From assembly GCF_001425355.1 (NCBI RefSeq), contig NZ_LMQN01000012.1, positions 484,945 through 544,032 of the forward strand: DNA of 59,088 nt. Reading direction: 5' to 3'. Source of the stretch: Chryseobacterium sp. Leaf405. Lineage in GTDB: Bacteria; Bacteroidota; Bacteroidia; Flavobacteriales; Weeksellaceae. The notes under the pieces are model-generated. The model did not search any database, had not been told where the DNA came from, and saw nothing but the letters and a program-made list of their open reading frames with translations. This document shows, piece by piece, positions 43,006 to 51,466 of the stretch. Within the stretch, counting starts at the first letter, position 1, and the number at the start of each line of letters is the position of its first letter. The position numbers and the translations under genes were made by a program.

Positions 43006-43386
43006 TTAAGCTTCTACTTCATTACCGTTGTTGCACCAATACAATGCATTATAAAGATTTTCTTTAGGAAAAGATTTAAATTCTCCCGGCATCAGAACAC
43101 TGAAAATATCAGTAAAATTCTGTACGCCTTCTTTATCTGTCACAATAGCGGCACGGTTCCATTTTGTTAAATTTTTTAATCCCAGAAATACGTCCTGCAG
43201 CCATGCACCCATCGTAAAATTATCAAGATCTGTGTCAAGATAAAGAAGATAATTCAATTCATTATATTGATCAACCTTTTGTTTTACTAAAGGGATAACA
43301 AGGCTTTCAAAATCTTCTCTGGTTACTTCTCCCGTTGCATTAAAAGCGGCAACATTTTCGGGAGATCCTGGAATAATCGTTATCAT
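43006..43386 (-). CDS. SpoIIAA/STAS-like protein
   Basis: A 126-aa protein with the pattern of the SpoIIAA-like family: ATGEVTREDFESLVIPLVKQ, LNYLLYLDTDLDNFTMGAWLQD, KWNRAAIVTDKEGVQNF. Such proteins bind lipids or partner proteins, and none is identified here. It has no signal peptide and is monocistronic. Confidence 0.8.
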   Translation of the reverse strand: MITIIPGSPENVAAFNATGEVTREDFESLVIPLVKQKVDQYNELNYLLYLDTDLDNFTMGAWLQDVFLGLKNLTKWNRAAIVTDKEGVQNFTDIFSVLMPGEFKSFPKENLYNALYWCNNGNEVEA

Positions 43387-43490
43387 ATTGTATATTATTA
43401 AAGTGGTTTGGTTTTAGGTCATAACAAAAAGTAAACCATTATTTAATACCGAAATCTTAGGATGTAAATCTTGTGTGGTTCAGAAGCTAA

Positions 43491-43522
43491 AAGCTGCAAT
43501 TCTTAAAAGAAACTTGCAGCTT
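43491..43522 (-). terminator. Terminator of MuiA-like gene
   Basis: AAGCTGCAA (43491-43499) pairs with TTGCAGCTT (43514-43522), with T-rich sequence in the minus direction. Confidence 0.65.
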
Positions 43523-43564
43523 CACAATTACAAAAGATTGCGTTTTTATATTAGCAATTTTAAG

Positions 43565-45160
43565 TTATCTGCTGTAATATTGTATCTGTAGGTCTTTCGG
43601 ATATTTTATTTCGTAGGAGAAATTTATTTTTTCTGAGCCTCCGCTGCCTATTGTTCTGTTCCATAAAATACTTCCTGTTTTATCATCATAGTTTCCGCCA
43701 TTAATTTCTGTTGCTTTTACTACAATTTTAGAATTTTCACTAATTGGCACTTGGTCGAGAATTTCCAGATTAATACTTTCTTTTGTATTATTTCTGATGT
43801 TGATCTGATACTTTTCTGTTCCCCATATATTAGAATTGTAAGTTTTTTGGGATGTTTTATCTTCTAATTTTGTTCTTTTTACCACAATTCTTTCATCCAC
43901 TCCAAGAGAAATCGGGAATTCATCTTTTATGTAATTGCTGGTGATAATAGTTTTGCCGATGTAATTATCTTCAAAATAAATATTGGCTTCTCCTGAAATA
44001 AGATTAAGATTCTGCCAGTTTTTAACAAATGCCATCAGAAAAACCTGATTGCTGAGTTTGGGAACCGTATGAAATCTGTAAGTGGCATCGATCTTTTTTT
44101 TATCAAGAATTACATATTGTTCTTTTTCCTGGCTAATGATATTCTGGTTATATTTCAGTTCATACAAAATATTCATCTGGCTTTCAGAAACTGTTGCAAC
44201 AGGAATTTGGCTCGGTTTAGCAGCTTCATCTCTCATTTGATAGGAGTTCATTTTTGCAGAAGATTCTTTCAGTTTATAATTCATGGTTTCTGCCTGTGAA
44301 TTGTACGGCGTATATTCTGCGACATACAGCGGCAGCAAAATCGGCCTGTTTTGATTGTATGAAGGTCTGTATGTAGAAACAAACAGCTTTATATTATTCC
44401 AGTCTTGTCCTGTTTTTTGATAAATTTTTCCTTTGTAAACAATTTCCAACGGATTTTTTATGGACTCTGCTCTCAGATCATAAGAAGGAACCCATCCTGC
44501 ATTGGCGACAACGTAGCTTATCCCAAGATTTAAGTTAATTTCGTTTTCTGCTAAGATTTCCAACAAAAGTTCTTTGGTATTCGTATTTTGGTGAGGTTGA
44601 TTTTCTGCAATTTTTTGATTAATCTTTGCAATATTTTCATCGAAAACACTTTTCTGCTCGTTCAGAAGAAAAACCTGATTGTCTATCTCGAGCATTCGTT
44701 TTCTGTAAAATTCGGTAAGCTTAATGAGCTGCTTTTGGGGAGTTTCTCTATCGTTGGTAGAGATTTTGAGATTATCATTAATGATATTTTTTTCGCCTTC
44801 AAGATTATTTATTTTAATGCTTAGCAGATCTGCCTGCCGTTGGATTTTCTTTCTTTCAAGATCAAGTATTTTATCGCTTTGAGACAATTCACCGGTTTTT
44901 AAAACAGCTGTTTGTGGAGTAATCGAAAGAAGGGTAGTCGTTTTTTCAAGATTTATTTTATATGTATTTTCATCGAGATCATTCGGGAGATTGGTAATCC
45001 GTACCGTATTTTTTCCCTTTTGAAGATTTACATCGGTACTTCCGAACACTTTGGCTCCCTGCAGAAATACAGTGGCTTGTTTTACATCAATTTCTTTCTT
45101 TATTTCCTGTGCCTGGAACATAGAAACATAGAATAGAATACATATTAAAAAATATTTCAT
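43565..45160 (-). CDS. MuiA-family (DUF4140/DUF4139) envelope protein
   Basis: A 531-aa exported protein (signal peptide ending FQAQ). The N-terminal domain KQATVFLQGAKVFGSTDVNL is DUF4140-like, a coiled coil spans about residues 95-190, and the C-terminal domain (ISYVVANAGWVPSYDLRA, VYKGKIYQKTGQDWNNIKL, INFSYEIKYPKDLQIQYY) is DUF4139-like. The family is named after a mucoidy inhibitor, but no mechanism is known. Its promoter carries the paired ACTTGGTGA sites of the putative LytTR regulon. Confidence 0.85.
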   Translation of the reverse strand: MKYFLICILFYVSMFQAQEIKKEIDVKQATVFLQGAKVFGSTDVNLQKGKNTVRITNLPNDLDENTYKINLEKTTTLLSITPQTAVLKTGELSQSDKILDLERKKIQRQADLLSIKINNLEGEKNIINDNLKISTNDRETPQKQLIKLTEFYRKRMLEIDNQVFLLNEQKSVFDENIAKINQKIAENQPHQNTNTKELLLEILAENEINLNLGISYVVANAGWVPSYDLRAESIKNPLEIVYKGKIYQKTGQDWNNIKLFVSTYRPSYNQNRPILLPLYVAEYTPYNSQAETMNYKLKESSAKMNSYQMRDEAAKPSQIPVATVSESQMNILYELKYNQNIISQEKEQYVILDKKKIDATYRFHTVPKLSNQVFLMAFVKNWQNLNLISGEANIYFEDNYIGKTIITSNYIKDEFPISLGVDERIVVKRTKLEDKTSQKTYNSNIWGTEKYQINIRNNTKESINLEILDQVPISENSKIVVKATEINGGNYDDKTGSILWNRTIGSGGSEKINFSYEIKYPKDLQIQYYSR

Positions 45161-45218
45161 AGTTTATTTATTTTTCCTGAAATAAAATTACGCCTTACCG
45201 GAAGTCGTTTTTTGGAGA

Positions 45219-45248
45219 CTTGGTGAAAACAGACTTTCACTTGGTGAA
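45219..45248 (-). promoter_or_regulatory. Paired ACTTGGTGA sites, copy A
   Basis: ACTTGGTGA at 45219-45227 and 45240-45248, 21 bp apart, lie 59-88 bp upstream of the MuiA-like start. A TAATTTTA -7 box follows 27 bp closer to the gene. Confidence 0.8.
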
Positions 45249-45261
45249 CATTTTCAATAAA

Positions 45262-45292
45262 AAAAGACAGCCGTTTCAGACTGTCTCTATTT
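45262..45292 (-). terminator. Terminator of SIMPL gene
   Basis: AGACAG (45266-45271) pairs with CTGTCT (45282-45287), with an A run that becomes a U run in the minus direction. Confidence 0.6.
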
Positions 45293-45295
45293 ATT

Positions 45296-45970
45296 TTAAA
45301 GAATTTCATATTTTGTTTTAATGCTGTATTTCAGCTTGATGTTTTCAATGTTATCAAACGAATAATCTACATTGGTATCCGCCGCTTCCATCTGAACATT
45401 GGCAACTTTGCTTCTATATGCCATCGGAACGATCATATCGCTTGTATAATCTTCAATTTCTGTAATTTCAAGAGGTGTTCCGACTTTTTTACTGATGCTT
45501 TCCAACAGGTAATCTGCTTTTTCTTTTGCTGCTTTTAACGCATTAATCTTAACGGTTTTCCTGAAATCAGCAATTTTAGTATTCTTGATTTCAGCAATAT
45601 TGATGTTGCTTACCCATTTTTGATTCAGACTTTCAAAAAGATTTCCCATTTCTGTCTTTTTACTTACTTTAAACTGAAAATTTTTCGTAAAAAATTTAGG
45701 TTTAGAATAAATATTTTGATTCATCGATTTGAATTTGATGTCTTCATTTTTTACTCCATTATTTTTCAATGTTTCAAACAGGAGTTTTTCGTTATCGGCA
45801 AGCTGGTTTTTGTTATCGCCTTTTATTCCGACGTTGAAGATAATTTCATCCGGTTCTACTTCCATTTCTGCAACTCCTGTTACTTCGATAAAATTCTTTT
45901 TAATTTCCTGTGCATTAATCAGACTTCCAAATGTTAACAATCCGATCAATAAAAAAAGTTTCAATTTCAT
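45296..45970 (-). CDS. SIMPL domain (DUF541) periplasmic protein
   Basis: A 224-aa exported protein (signal peptide ending INAQ) with the SIMPL/BP26 domain: IEVTGVAEMEVEPDEIIFNVG, LKNNGVKNEDIKFKSMNQNI, ALKAAKEKADYLLESISKKV and MEAADTNVDYSFDNIENIKL. Members form oligomeric periplasmic channels or oxidative-stress proteins in other bacteria. The promoter carries the same paired sites as the MuiA-like gene. Confidence 0.88.
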   Translation of the reverse strand: MKLKLFLLIGLLTFGSLINAQEIKKNFIEVTGVAEMEVEPDEIIFNVGIKGDNKNQLADNEKLLFETLKNNGVKNEDIKFKSMNQNIYSKPKFFTKNFQFKVSKKTEMGNLFESLNQKWVSNINIAEIKNTKIADFRKTVKINALKAAKEKADYLLESISKKVGTPLEITEIEDYTSDMIVPMAYRSKVANVQMEAADTNVDYSFDNIENIKLKYSIKTKYEIL

Positions 45971-46036
45971 AATTTCCTGTTTTAATTTTAAACTTCTACT
46001 GTAAAATTACCAGGATTTGAAAACGAAAATTCCCAG

Positions 46037-46066
46037 ACTTGGTGAATGGGAAGTTTGACTTGGTGA
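46037..46066 (-). promoter_or_regulatory. Paired ACTTGGTGA sites, copy B
   Basis: ACTTGGTGA at 46037-46045 and 46058-46066, 21 bp apart, lie 67-96 bp upstream of the SIMPL start. A TAATTTTA -7 box lies 27 bp closer, exactly as in copy A. Confidence 0.8.
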
Positions 46067-46106
46067 GTTTTCGGTTTTGGCGGCAAAGCCGCCAAAACCG
46101 AAAACT
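46066..46106. repeat. Perfect 19-bp hairpin, AAA loop
   Basis: Arms at 46066-46084 and 46088-46106 are exact reverse complements. The core TTGGCGGC/GCCGCCAA is GC-rich. It follows the stop of the minus-strand lipoprotein gene and overlaps the upstream end of site B. A copy of the dispersed repeat begins right after it. Confidence 0.85.
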
Positions 46107-46137
46107 GAAAAAGCGGGATTAAGCTTCAAATAAAAAC
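46107..46137. repeat. Dispersed intergenic repeat, copy B
   Basis: AAAGCGGGATTAAGCTTC followed by AAATAAAAAC matches the end of copy A at 23082-23110 with few differences. Confidence 0.6.
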
Positions 46138-46153
46138 AGTTCCTGAGAACTAT

Positions 46154-46507
46154 TTATCTATTAGTAAAAATGACAGATCTTCCATTTCGGGTGGTGAGTT
46201 TTTTCTCTTCGGAGAATAATTTTGTTCTTATAATAAGTCCGTCCCCATGTTCTGAAATGTTATAAGTATTTGAAGTAAAAAGTGCATCATTGATGTAATG
46301 CTCAAACAATTTCGTAGAATCTGACTGGCTGACGGCATAAAAATCTACCTTATAATTATCAATTCCCGTCTGATAATACTTGTAAATGATTTTTTCGTTC
46401 AGATCGCTTGAAATAATTTTGGTCTCGATGAAATTGTTCTGCTCCAGGAAAGAACAGTTTTGCAGCAATAGCGCAGGAAGCAGGAAAAAGTAAAGATGTT
46501 TTTTCAT
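46154..46507 (-). CDS. Hypothetical lipoprotein
   Basis: A 117-aa lipoprotein (lipobox LQNC) with a short beta-rich domain (NYKVDFYAVSQSDSTKLFEH, GDGLIIRTKLFSEEKK). No family is recognised. It lies between the SIMPL and vWA genes in the same direction but has no ACTTGGTGA pair of its own, so it may be expressed separately. Confidence 0.7.
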   Translation of the reverse strand: MKKHLYFFLLPALLLQNCSFLEQNNFIETKIISSDLNEKIIYKYYQTGIDNYKVDFYAVSQSDSTKLFEHYINDALFTSNTYNISEHGDGLIIRTKLFSEEKKLTTRNGRSVIFTNR

Positions 46508-46612
46508 AGTTATATTTGTTTAGTAAATGTAATCATTGCTAATCTGTTGATTGTTAACGGAATTTCAATTCTCAGTTTACGAAATGTTTATATACAATCG
46601 TTAGTGAAAATC

Positions 46613-46642
46613 ATAAAAGACAACCCGAAAGCTGTCTTTAAT
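46613..46642 (-). terminator. Terminator of vWA gene
   Basis: AAAGACA (46616-46622) pairs with TGTCTTT (46633-46639) just beyond the stop codon at 46648. Confidence 0.65.
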
Positions 46643-46647
46643 AATAT

Positions 46648-48033
46648 TTAATAATAATATTGAGGATTTTTCTTTGGAGAATATTTTAAAGCAATGTCAT
46701 AAACTCTTTTCAGATCTTCATCGTTTTTATCGCAAAAAGATTGGTAATAATCTATAATATTTTGCATTGATTTTTTGGTATTTCCCATATTATTTTGTGA
46801 AAAATCTTTTGCCGCTTTTTTGAGTTCCGTTGTCATTTTTGCAATCTGAAAGTTTTTCTTCAATTCTTTTTGAGTCGCTTCCGTTAATGCATCATATCCT
46901 CTTTTTGACGAAATATTTTTCGTTTCATCATTTTTTTCGTAGGTTAAAGATGCAGTAATCGTAGAGTTTTCCATTTCATTTTTTTCAATTTCCATTAGAA
47001 AAATCTGGGTTTGCCCGCAATCAAGATTTTCCAGTTCAACTTCTATCTTTTGGTCAGAAATATATTGGGGTTCATATCCATAGAATTTTTTGACTTTCAT
47101 GCCTTTTGGGATATTAATCGTCAGTTTTGGCTTTTTCCCGATATTGTAAAGAAGACTTTCCAGTTCGTCTTTAAATGTTTTTTGAATATCGATTTCATTT
47201 TCTCCGATGAAATAATTTGAACCTCGCCCATACGTTGCAATTTTTCTTAATAAATCAAAATCCAGCTGTTGCCCGACTCCGATGGTGCTGATGTCGATTC
47301 CCTTGTCATTAAATTCTTTTGATTCCTTTAAAATCGTTTCAGGATCAGTGATGCCAGAGTTTGTCATTCCGTCAGTCAGGAGAATCACTTTGCTGTTATA
47401 TTCCTTTGTATTGTGTTTTTGTGCTTCAGAATATCCCATCATCATCCCCGAATGAATATTGGTAGATCCGGACGGATAAATACTTTCGATAATATGGTCT
47501 AAATTTTCTGCAACATCTTTCAGTTTTGATGATTTTAAAACAAGATTGGCTTTATCATCAAATTTTATAATTGAAATCATATCATCAGGTTTTAATCCTT
47601 TTACGAAAACTTTAAGAGCTTTTTTCACTTTCTCCAATTTCCCGCCACCCATTGATCCGCTGTTGTCGATCACCACAGAAACATTAACTTTATTAGCATT
47701 TTCTCTGCTCGTTACATTCTGCGTTGCCAATCCGATTTGTAATAAATAGGTGTCGTCTGAATTCAGAATCGCATTGTCATAATCAATACTTAAAGCTACC
47801 TCATTTTTCTTCGGAATTTTAATCTGATGTTTATGATAATTCATAAAATCTTCTATGATAATGGTATTTTCGTTGAGAAACCCTCTCTCGTTGTTGCTGG
47901 AAAGTCCGTTACTTACCGCATGAGCGACAGAACCTGTAGAAACTCCCAGTTGCGCTTTTGAAGTAGTGAAAATGAATGCTGCGGCGAAAAGATAAGCCAA
48001 TGTGCTTTTGTTTAAAACAGATAAATTTTTCAT
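46648..48033 (-). CDS. Exported von Willebrand factor A domain protein
   Basis: A 461-aa protein with a signal peptide (ending SKAQ). An N-terminal VIT-like strand region (NEVALSIDYDNAI) precedes a vWA domain with an intact MIDAS: Asp123, Ser125, Ser127 in DNSGSMGG, then Thr and Asp in ILLTDGMTNSG. It is followed by a beta sandwich and a helical C-terminus. It would bind a divalent metal and a protein partner outside the cytoplasm. It is divergent from the sensor kinase gene and shares with it the site pair at 48094-48123. Confidence 0.9.
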   Translation of the reverse strand: MKNLSVLNKSTLAYLFAAAFIFTTSKAQLGVSTGSVAHAVSNGLSSNNERGFLNENTIIIEDFMNYHKHQIKIPKKNEVALSIDYDNAILNSDDTYLLQIGLATQNVTSRENANKVNVSVVIDNSGSMGGGKLEKVKKALKVFVKGLKPDDMISIIKFDDKANLVLKSSKLKDVAENLDHIIESIYPSGSTNIHSGMMMGYSEAQKHNTKEYNSKVILLTDGMTNSGITDPETILKESKEFNDKGIDISTIGVGQQLDFDLLRKIATYGRGSNYFIGENEIDIQKTFKDELESLLYNIGKKPKLTINIPKGMKVKKFYGYEPQYISDQKIEVELENLDCGQTQIFLMEIEKNEMENSTITASLTYEKNDETKNISSKRGYDALTEATQKELKKNFQIAKMTTELKKAAKDFSQNNMGNTKKSMQNIIDYYQSFCDKNDEDLKRVYDIALKYSPKKNPQYYY

Positions 48034-48093
48034 GATTGTTAAATTTGAATTATGCTACAAACTTAGTCTCATAATCGAAGTAGAGTCGGGGAA

Positions 48094-48123
48094 ACTTGGT
48101 GAAAGCCGATTTTGGCTTGGTGA
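48094..48123. promoter_or_regulatory. Paired ACTTGGTGA/GCTTGGTGA sites, copy C
   Basis: ACTTGGTGA (48094-48102) and GCTTGGTGA (48115-48123) are 21 bp apart in the divergent region. TAAGTTTG (minus) lies 28 bp to the left and TATCTTTG (plus, 48152-48159) 28 bp to the right, so one site pair is symmetrical to both promoters. Confidence 0.8.
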
Positions 48124-48163
48124 ATCGTTTTTTACAAACTATATATATGTATATCTTTGTTTT

Positions 48164-49948
48164 ATGAAAATGTGTCATCTTCTTGCTGTCTTTTGTTTAT
48201 TCACTTTTGGGAATGTTTTTTATGCCCAGAGCAACAAACCTGTGGAGGATATTCAGATGGAAACTAAAAAACTGAAAAAAGCATTCGATGTAAAAGATGA
48301 AACATCGCAGGCAGATTCTTATTACAATATTGGCGATACATTTTTCAACGATGGTAATTTTCAGAAAAGTGAAGAATATTATAGTAAAGCAAAAAATATC
48401 TACGAGAAATTAAATGATAAACCGAATATTGAAAAAACAAGTAGAAAATTAGCGCAATCTCAGGAAAAACAGAATAAAATTACACCGGCAATCAGCAATT
48501 ACAGCAGAGCGGCAGAAGTAAGTTTGCCTAAAAGCAAAGCTGTAAATTCCAACGATGCCACAAGGCTTTCTACAAATTCTTCTGCGGTTAGAGAAGAAGC
48601 TATTTTAAATAATATTCAGCTTAATGAAAATGAAAAAAATAAAGGCGATTTGGCAGCAAGTTACAGCCAGATGGCAGATGTAAATATTCAGCAGAAAAAT
48701 ATTCCGAGGGCAGAAAAAAACCTGAATGATGCATATAAAATTTCCAAAAAGGATGCGCCTCAACAAGCGTTGGAAATCAATCAGAAATTAACTGATTTTT
48801 ATGTTGAAAATAAAAAGTTCGACAAAGCAATTGAAGCTAAAAAAAAGGTTCTGAAAGAAGATTTTGTAAAAGGAAATTCTCAGAAAGAAGTCGAGCAGAT
48901 TCAGGAATTGGCAGACATATATATCAAAAAAAATGATGCTGAAGAAGCCATTAATTTATTAAAAAAATCCTACGGAATTGCTTTGGATAAAGGACATACT
49001 TTGGAAGCACAAAAGAGTGTAAAAAAATTAGACAGTCTTTATAATGTTTCAGGAAATATAAATTCATCAGTTAAGTTATACCGTGATTTTCTCGGAAAAT
49101 TGCCGGATTTGGTTTCTAAAGATAAAAGTTTGGTGGATAATAAAATTCTTGAAGATACAGAACAGAGAATTGTTCAGTTGGAACAGGAAAAAAAGTTAAA
49201 AGATGAATTAATCCGCAAAAAAAATCTCTTTAACTATAGTTTAATTTTTGCATTGATTATTTTAATTGGGTTAATAATTTTCATTTTCAGAACCTTGAAA
49301 AAAGTTCAGATTAAGAATAAAAAAATAGCATTACAATCGCTTCGCCGTGAGATGAATCCACATTTTATTTTTAATAGTTTGAATTCTGTGAATCATTTCA
49401 TCGCAACCAATAACGAACTGGAGGCTAACCAATATTTAACCAAATTTTCGAAGTTAATGCGTGGCGTGATGGAAAATTCTACGGAAGACTTTATTCCGTT
49501 CCAGCAGGAATTTGATTTGCTTCAAAATTATTTAGCCTTAGAAAAAACTCGTTTTACCGACAAATTTGACTATGAAATTGATGTTGATGAAAGTTTAAAT
49601 ATCCACAATCTGAAAGTTCCCGGAATGTTGGTTCAGCCGTTTCTTGAAAACGCAATCTGGCACGGACTTCGGTACAGAACGACAAAAGGATTTTTAAAAT
49701 TAAGTTTTGAAAAAGAAAATCAATATTTAAAAATTACTATCGATGATAACGGAATAGGAATTGAGGAAAGTAAAAAATTAAAAACCGAACATCAAAAAAA
49801 CAGAGAGGGTCGCGGAATGAAAAATACGCTGGAAAGAATTATCCTTCTGAATGATTTGTATCAGCAGGAAATCCAATGCAAAATCACAGATAAGAAAGAT
49901 ATACAGGGCGTATTTGTAGAAATCAGCTATAAATTGGTGAATAAATAA
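48164..49948 (+). CDS. TPR-containing LytS-type sensor histidine kinase
   Basis: A 594-aa kinase with a signal peptide (ending YAQ), TPR repeats (DSYYNIGDTFFNDGNFQKSEEYYSKA split over several units) in the periplasm, one membrane helix (NYSLIFALIILIGLIIFIF), and a His_kinase domain with the phospho-acceptor His in MNPHFIFNSLNSVNHF, then ATPase motifs NAIWHGL and DNGIGI. The start at 48164 lies 5 bp after the -7 box TATCTTTG, giving an almost leaderless mRNA. It pairs with the LytTR regulator at 50009. Confidence 0.92.
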   Translation: MKMCHLLAVFCLFTFGNVFYAQSNKPVEDIQMETKKLKKAFDVKDETSQADSYYNIGDTFFNDGNFQKSEEYYSKAKNIYEKLNDKPNIEKTSRKLAQSQEKQNKITPAISNYSRAAEVSLPKSKAVNSNDATRLSTNSSAVREEAILNNIQLNENEKNKGDLAASYSQMADVNIQQKNIPRAEKNLNDAYKISKKDAPQQALEINQKLTDFYVENKKFDKAIEAKKKVLKEDFVKGNSQKEVEQIQELADIYIKKNDAEEAINLLKKSYGIALDKGHTLEAQKSVKKLDSLYNVSGNINSSVKLYRDFLGKLPDLVSKDKSLVDNKILEDTEQRIVQLEQEKKLKDELIRKKNLFNYSLIFALIILIGLIIFIFRTLKKVQIKNKKIALQSLRREMNPHFIFNSLNSVNHFIATNNELEANQYLTKFSKLMRGVMENSTEDFIPFQQEFDLLQNYLALEKTRFTDKFDYEIDVDESLNIHNLKVPGMLVQPFLENAIWHGLRYRTTKGFLKLSFEKENQYLKITIDDNGIGIEESKKLKTEHQKNREGRGMKNTLERIILLNDLYQQEIQCKITDKKDIQGVFVEISYKLVNK

Positions 49949-50008
49949 TATGAAAGTGAATCTTAACTTAACCTGCAACCTAAAATCTACTCCCTAAAAC
50001 CTAAAAAA

Positions 50009-50743
50009 ATGAAAATAAAAGCCGTAATCGTAGACGATGAAGTCATTGCAAGAGATGTTTTGAGGAATTATATCACAAAATATTGTCCGCAAGTCGAGAT
50101 TTTGGGTGAAGCTGAAAATATCAAAGAAGCAGTGCCATTGATTGCTGAAAAGCAGCCTCAATTGGTTTTTCTGGATGTTGAAATGCCTTTCGGAAATGCT
50201 TTCGATGTATTGGAAGCGACGAAAGAATATTCTTACGAAACGATTTTCATCACGGCATTTTCACAATATTCTCTGCAGGCTTTGAATAAATCGGCGAGCT
50301 ATTATATTTTAAAACCGATTGATATTCAGGAACTGATTGTAGCGGTAAATAAGGTCGCTGAAAGTTTGGAAAGCAAAGAAGAGCTTAACCGAAATAAAAT
50401 TCTTCTCGAAAACTTGAAGTTAAAACCCGAAAAACAGCAATTAATTCTCCCAACACTGCAAGGTTTTGATGTGGTAAAAACGGAAGACATTGTAAGGCTT
50501 CAGGCGGATGGAAATTTCACTCAGGTTTATCTCACGGATGGTTCAAAAAAAATGGTCTGTCGTTTTTTAAAGCATTTTGATGATCTGCTGGAAACTCCTT
50601 TTGTGCGGGTTCACCGTTCCCATATTATCAATACCAGTTTTGTGAAATCTTATCATAAAAGCGGTACGGCAACACTTTCCGACAGTACAGAAATCGAAGT
50701 TTCAGGAAGTTTTAAAGACAATTTCCTAAAAGTTTTTTCGTGA
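50009..50743 (+). CDS. LytTR-family response regulator
   Basis: A 244-aa regulator: REC domain with Asp56 as phosphorylation site (VFLDVEMP) and acidic pair VDDE near residue 9, then a LytTR DNA-binding domain (IVRLQADGNFTQVYLTDG, RFLKHFDDLLETPFVRVHRSHIIN split). LytTR proteins bind direct repeats about 21 bp apart, the geometry of the three ACTTGGTGA pairs in this region. It is co-transcribed with the kinase, 60 bp downstream. Confidence 0.95.
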   Translation: MKIKAVIVDDEVIARDVLRNYITKYCPQVEILGEAENIKEAVPLIAEKQPQLVFLDVEMPFGNAFDVLEATKEYSYETIFITAFSQYSLQALNKSASYYILKPIDIQELIVAVNKVAESLESKEELNRNKILLENLKLKPEKQQLILPTLQGFDVVKTEDIVRLQADGNFTQVYLTDGSKKMVCRFLKHFDDLLETPFVRVHRSHIINTSFVKSYHKSGTATLSDSTEIEVSGSFKDNFLKVFS

Positions 50744-50829
50744 AAAAATCTTAGTTCCCTTAGCGTTAAAAAACGAAATATTTTCAGGCATTATTTTTGA
50801 AGAATTCTCGTACCACAAAATATTTTATT

Positions 50830-51369
50830 ATGAAGACTCTTCAAAAGATAGCAATACCTGTTTCTCTGGGTATTTTAGGATTAATTATTTTCAATTCTTG
50901 TTCCGTAGGACTTCCAAAAGGAGCGACGGCTGTTCAAAATTTCGATGCAGATAAATATCTCGGAACCTGGTACGAAATCGCCCGCTTCGACTACAAGTTT
51001 GAAAAAAATATGGATAACGTCACAGCTACGTACTCCAAAAATCCAAACGGAACGATAAAAGTTGACAATAAAGGCTATAATTACGTCAAAAAAGAATGGA
51101 AAGAATCGGTAGGTGAAGCGAGATTTGTTAAAGCTTCTACAGAAGCTCAGCTTAAAGTTTCTTTTTTCAAACCAATCTGGGCTGGGTATAATGTCGTGGA
51201 TATTGATGAAAACTATCAGTACGCCTTGGTGATGGGAAACAGTTTGCAATATCTTTGGATTCTCTCCAGAACAAAAGAAATCCCCGAAAGCATTAAACAG
51301 CGATTTTTAGCAAAAGCAAAAAATATTGGCTATAAGACGGATGAATTAATTTGGGTAAAACATAACTAA
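50830..51369 (+). CDS. Lipocalin lipoprotein (Blc-like)
   Basis: A 179-aa outer-membrane-type lipocalin with a lipobox Cys (FNSC) and the lipocalin signature DADKYLGTWYEIARFDYKFE, then VDNKGYNYVKKEWKE and YQYALVMGNSLQYLWILSRT. It would carry fatty acids or lysophospholipids. The start at 50830 (MKTLQKIAIPV) is preferred over 50797 because it starts the signal peptide. Similar genes respond to envelope stress, consistent with its position after the LytS/LytTR pair. Confidence 0.92.
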   Translation: MKTLQKIAIPVSLGILGLIIFNSCSVGLPKGATAVQNFDADKYLGTWYEIARFDYKFEKNMDNVTATYSKNPNGTIKVDNKGYNYVKKEWKESVGEARFVKASTEAQLKVSFFKPIWAGYNVVDIDENYQYALVMGNSLQYLWILSRTKEIPESIKQRFLAKAKNIGYKTDELIWVKHN

Positions 51370-51388
51370 AAATCAAGTATTAAGAGAA

Positions 51389-51459
51389 TTTGTCATTCTG
51401 ACGAAGGAAGAATCTATTTATTTAGATTCTTCAATACTCTTGCTTCTCAGAATGACAAA
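51389..51459. repeat. TGTCATTCTGA-type intergenic hairpin repeat
   Basis: The outer stem pairs 51389-51401 with 51447-51459 (13 bp, TTTGTCATTCTGA), and an inner stem pairs 51407-51416 with 51423-51432. The TGTCATTCTGACGAAGGAAG sequence is a type of palindromic intergenic repeat found widely in bacterial genomes. It lies between convergent genes and may also end transcription. Confidence 0.8.
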
Positions 51460-51466
51460 CTTTATT

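Noticed and set aside
45620..46004. Plus-strand frames over the SIMPL gene
   Set aside because: They are the complement of a gene with a signal peptide and clear SIMPL domain.
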